Of a stretch of DNA of 5,132 bases, positions 4,996 through 5,132 are shown piece after piece (positions within the stretch are counted from its first letter, which is position 1; each line of letters starts with the position of its first letter). The stretch is from assembly GCA_004356175.1 (NCBI GenBank), contig SMXV01000004.1, forward strand, positions 1 to 5,132, read 5' to 3'. The translations under genes and the position numbers were made by a program. The DNA comes from Acidobacteriota bacterium (lineage in GTDB: Bacteria > Actinomycetota > Acidimicrobiia > Spongiisociales > UBA5794). A model generated the notes under the pieces. The model was not told where the DNA came from. It ran no database searches and saw nothing but the letters and a program-made list of their open reading frames with translations.

Positions 4996-5132
4996 ATGAC
5001 TCTGATCGTCATCTTCCTGTTTGCGCTCGTCTCCACGACAGGGATCTACCTCTTAGTTCAGCGGTACTTCGACAATCGAGATGCTGGCGAAGTCCACGAC
5101 AGACTACTGGATCGCACGGCTGCTGTTGTCAC
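4996..5132 (+). CDS. tadB: TadB-like inner-membrane platform protein, N-terminal 45 codons (runs off the window)
   Basis: Only the start is present. A hydrophobic segment opens the protein (MTLIVIFLFALVSTTGIYLL, residues 1-20), followed by a charged cytoplasmic stretch (RYFDNRDAGEVHDRLLDRT). This matches the first membrane helix and linker of TadB, a GspF-related protein which, with TadC, forms the membrane platform for the CpaF motor. ATG 4996 follows GAGGGG (4981-4986) at 9 nt. An earlier ATG at 4988 opens a three-codon frame (MEL) whose TGA overlaps this ATG. The gap to cpaF is 13 bp, so co-translation is likely. The call rests mainly on position after cpaF. The GspF-type core is outside the window. 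Confidence 0.75.
   Translation, partial: MTLIVIFLFALVSTTGIYLLVQRYFDNRDAGEVHDRLLDRTAAVV

Overview
The window looks like a chromosomal segment from a moderately GC-rich, free-living bacterium. The small two-repeat TPR protein, the GQDL(I/V)EYALLAG-type Flp pilins and the style of the CpaE ATPase fit Acidobacteriota or a similar soil lineage best. This placement rests on general familiarity, not on a search, and is low confidence.

Left edge (1-210): the last ~35 codons of a phage-type tyrosine recombinase end at 110. After 21 bp comes the 3' end of a tRNA-Asn (GTT) gene on the minus strand. An integrase gene next to the 3' end of a tRNA is the usual look of one end of an integrated element, so an island or prophage probably lies to the left, with its attachment core in the 3' half of this tRNA. 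A candidate tRNA promoter with a perfect TTGACA -35 box lies at 226-255, minus strand.

Middle (208-921): a 221-bp gene-free stretch holds that promoter and an imperfect 11-bp-stem palindrome (291-330). A 106-residue TPR protein follows (429-749). Then comes a 172-bp non-coding leader with two CTGCAAC repeats one helical turn apart and several potential RNA helices, two pairs of which are mutually exclusive. There is no gene-free stretch above 300 bp.

Right part (922-5132): a same-strand Tad (tight adherence, type IVb/Flp pilus) operon: two tandem Flp prepilins, CpaB/RcpC, CpaE/TadZ, CpaF/TadA, and the first 45 codons of a TadB-like inner-membrane platform protein that runs off the window. 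The pilins are the fibre subunits. CpaF is the hexameric assembly ATPase docking on TadB (and normally TadC). CpaE/TadZ is the ParA/MinD-like factor that localises the machine. CpaB is the periplasmic assembly protein usually partnered with a secretin. The secretin (CpaC/RcpA) that usually lies between CpaB and CpaE is absent here, and no prepilin peptidase (CpaA/TadV) is seen.

Nothing here is clearly a new system. The best leads are the potentially switchable flp leader RNA, the secretin-less gene order, and the island junction at tRNA-Asn.
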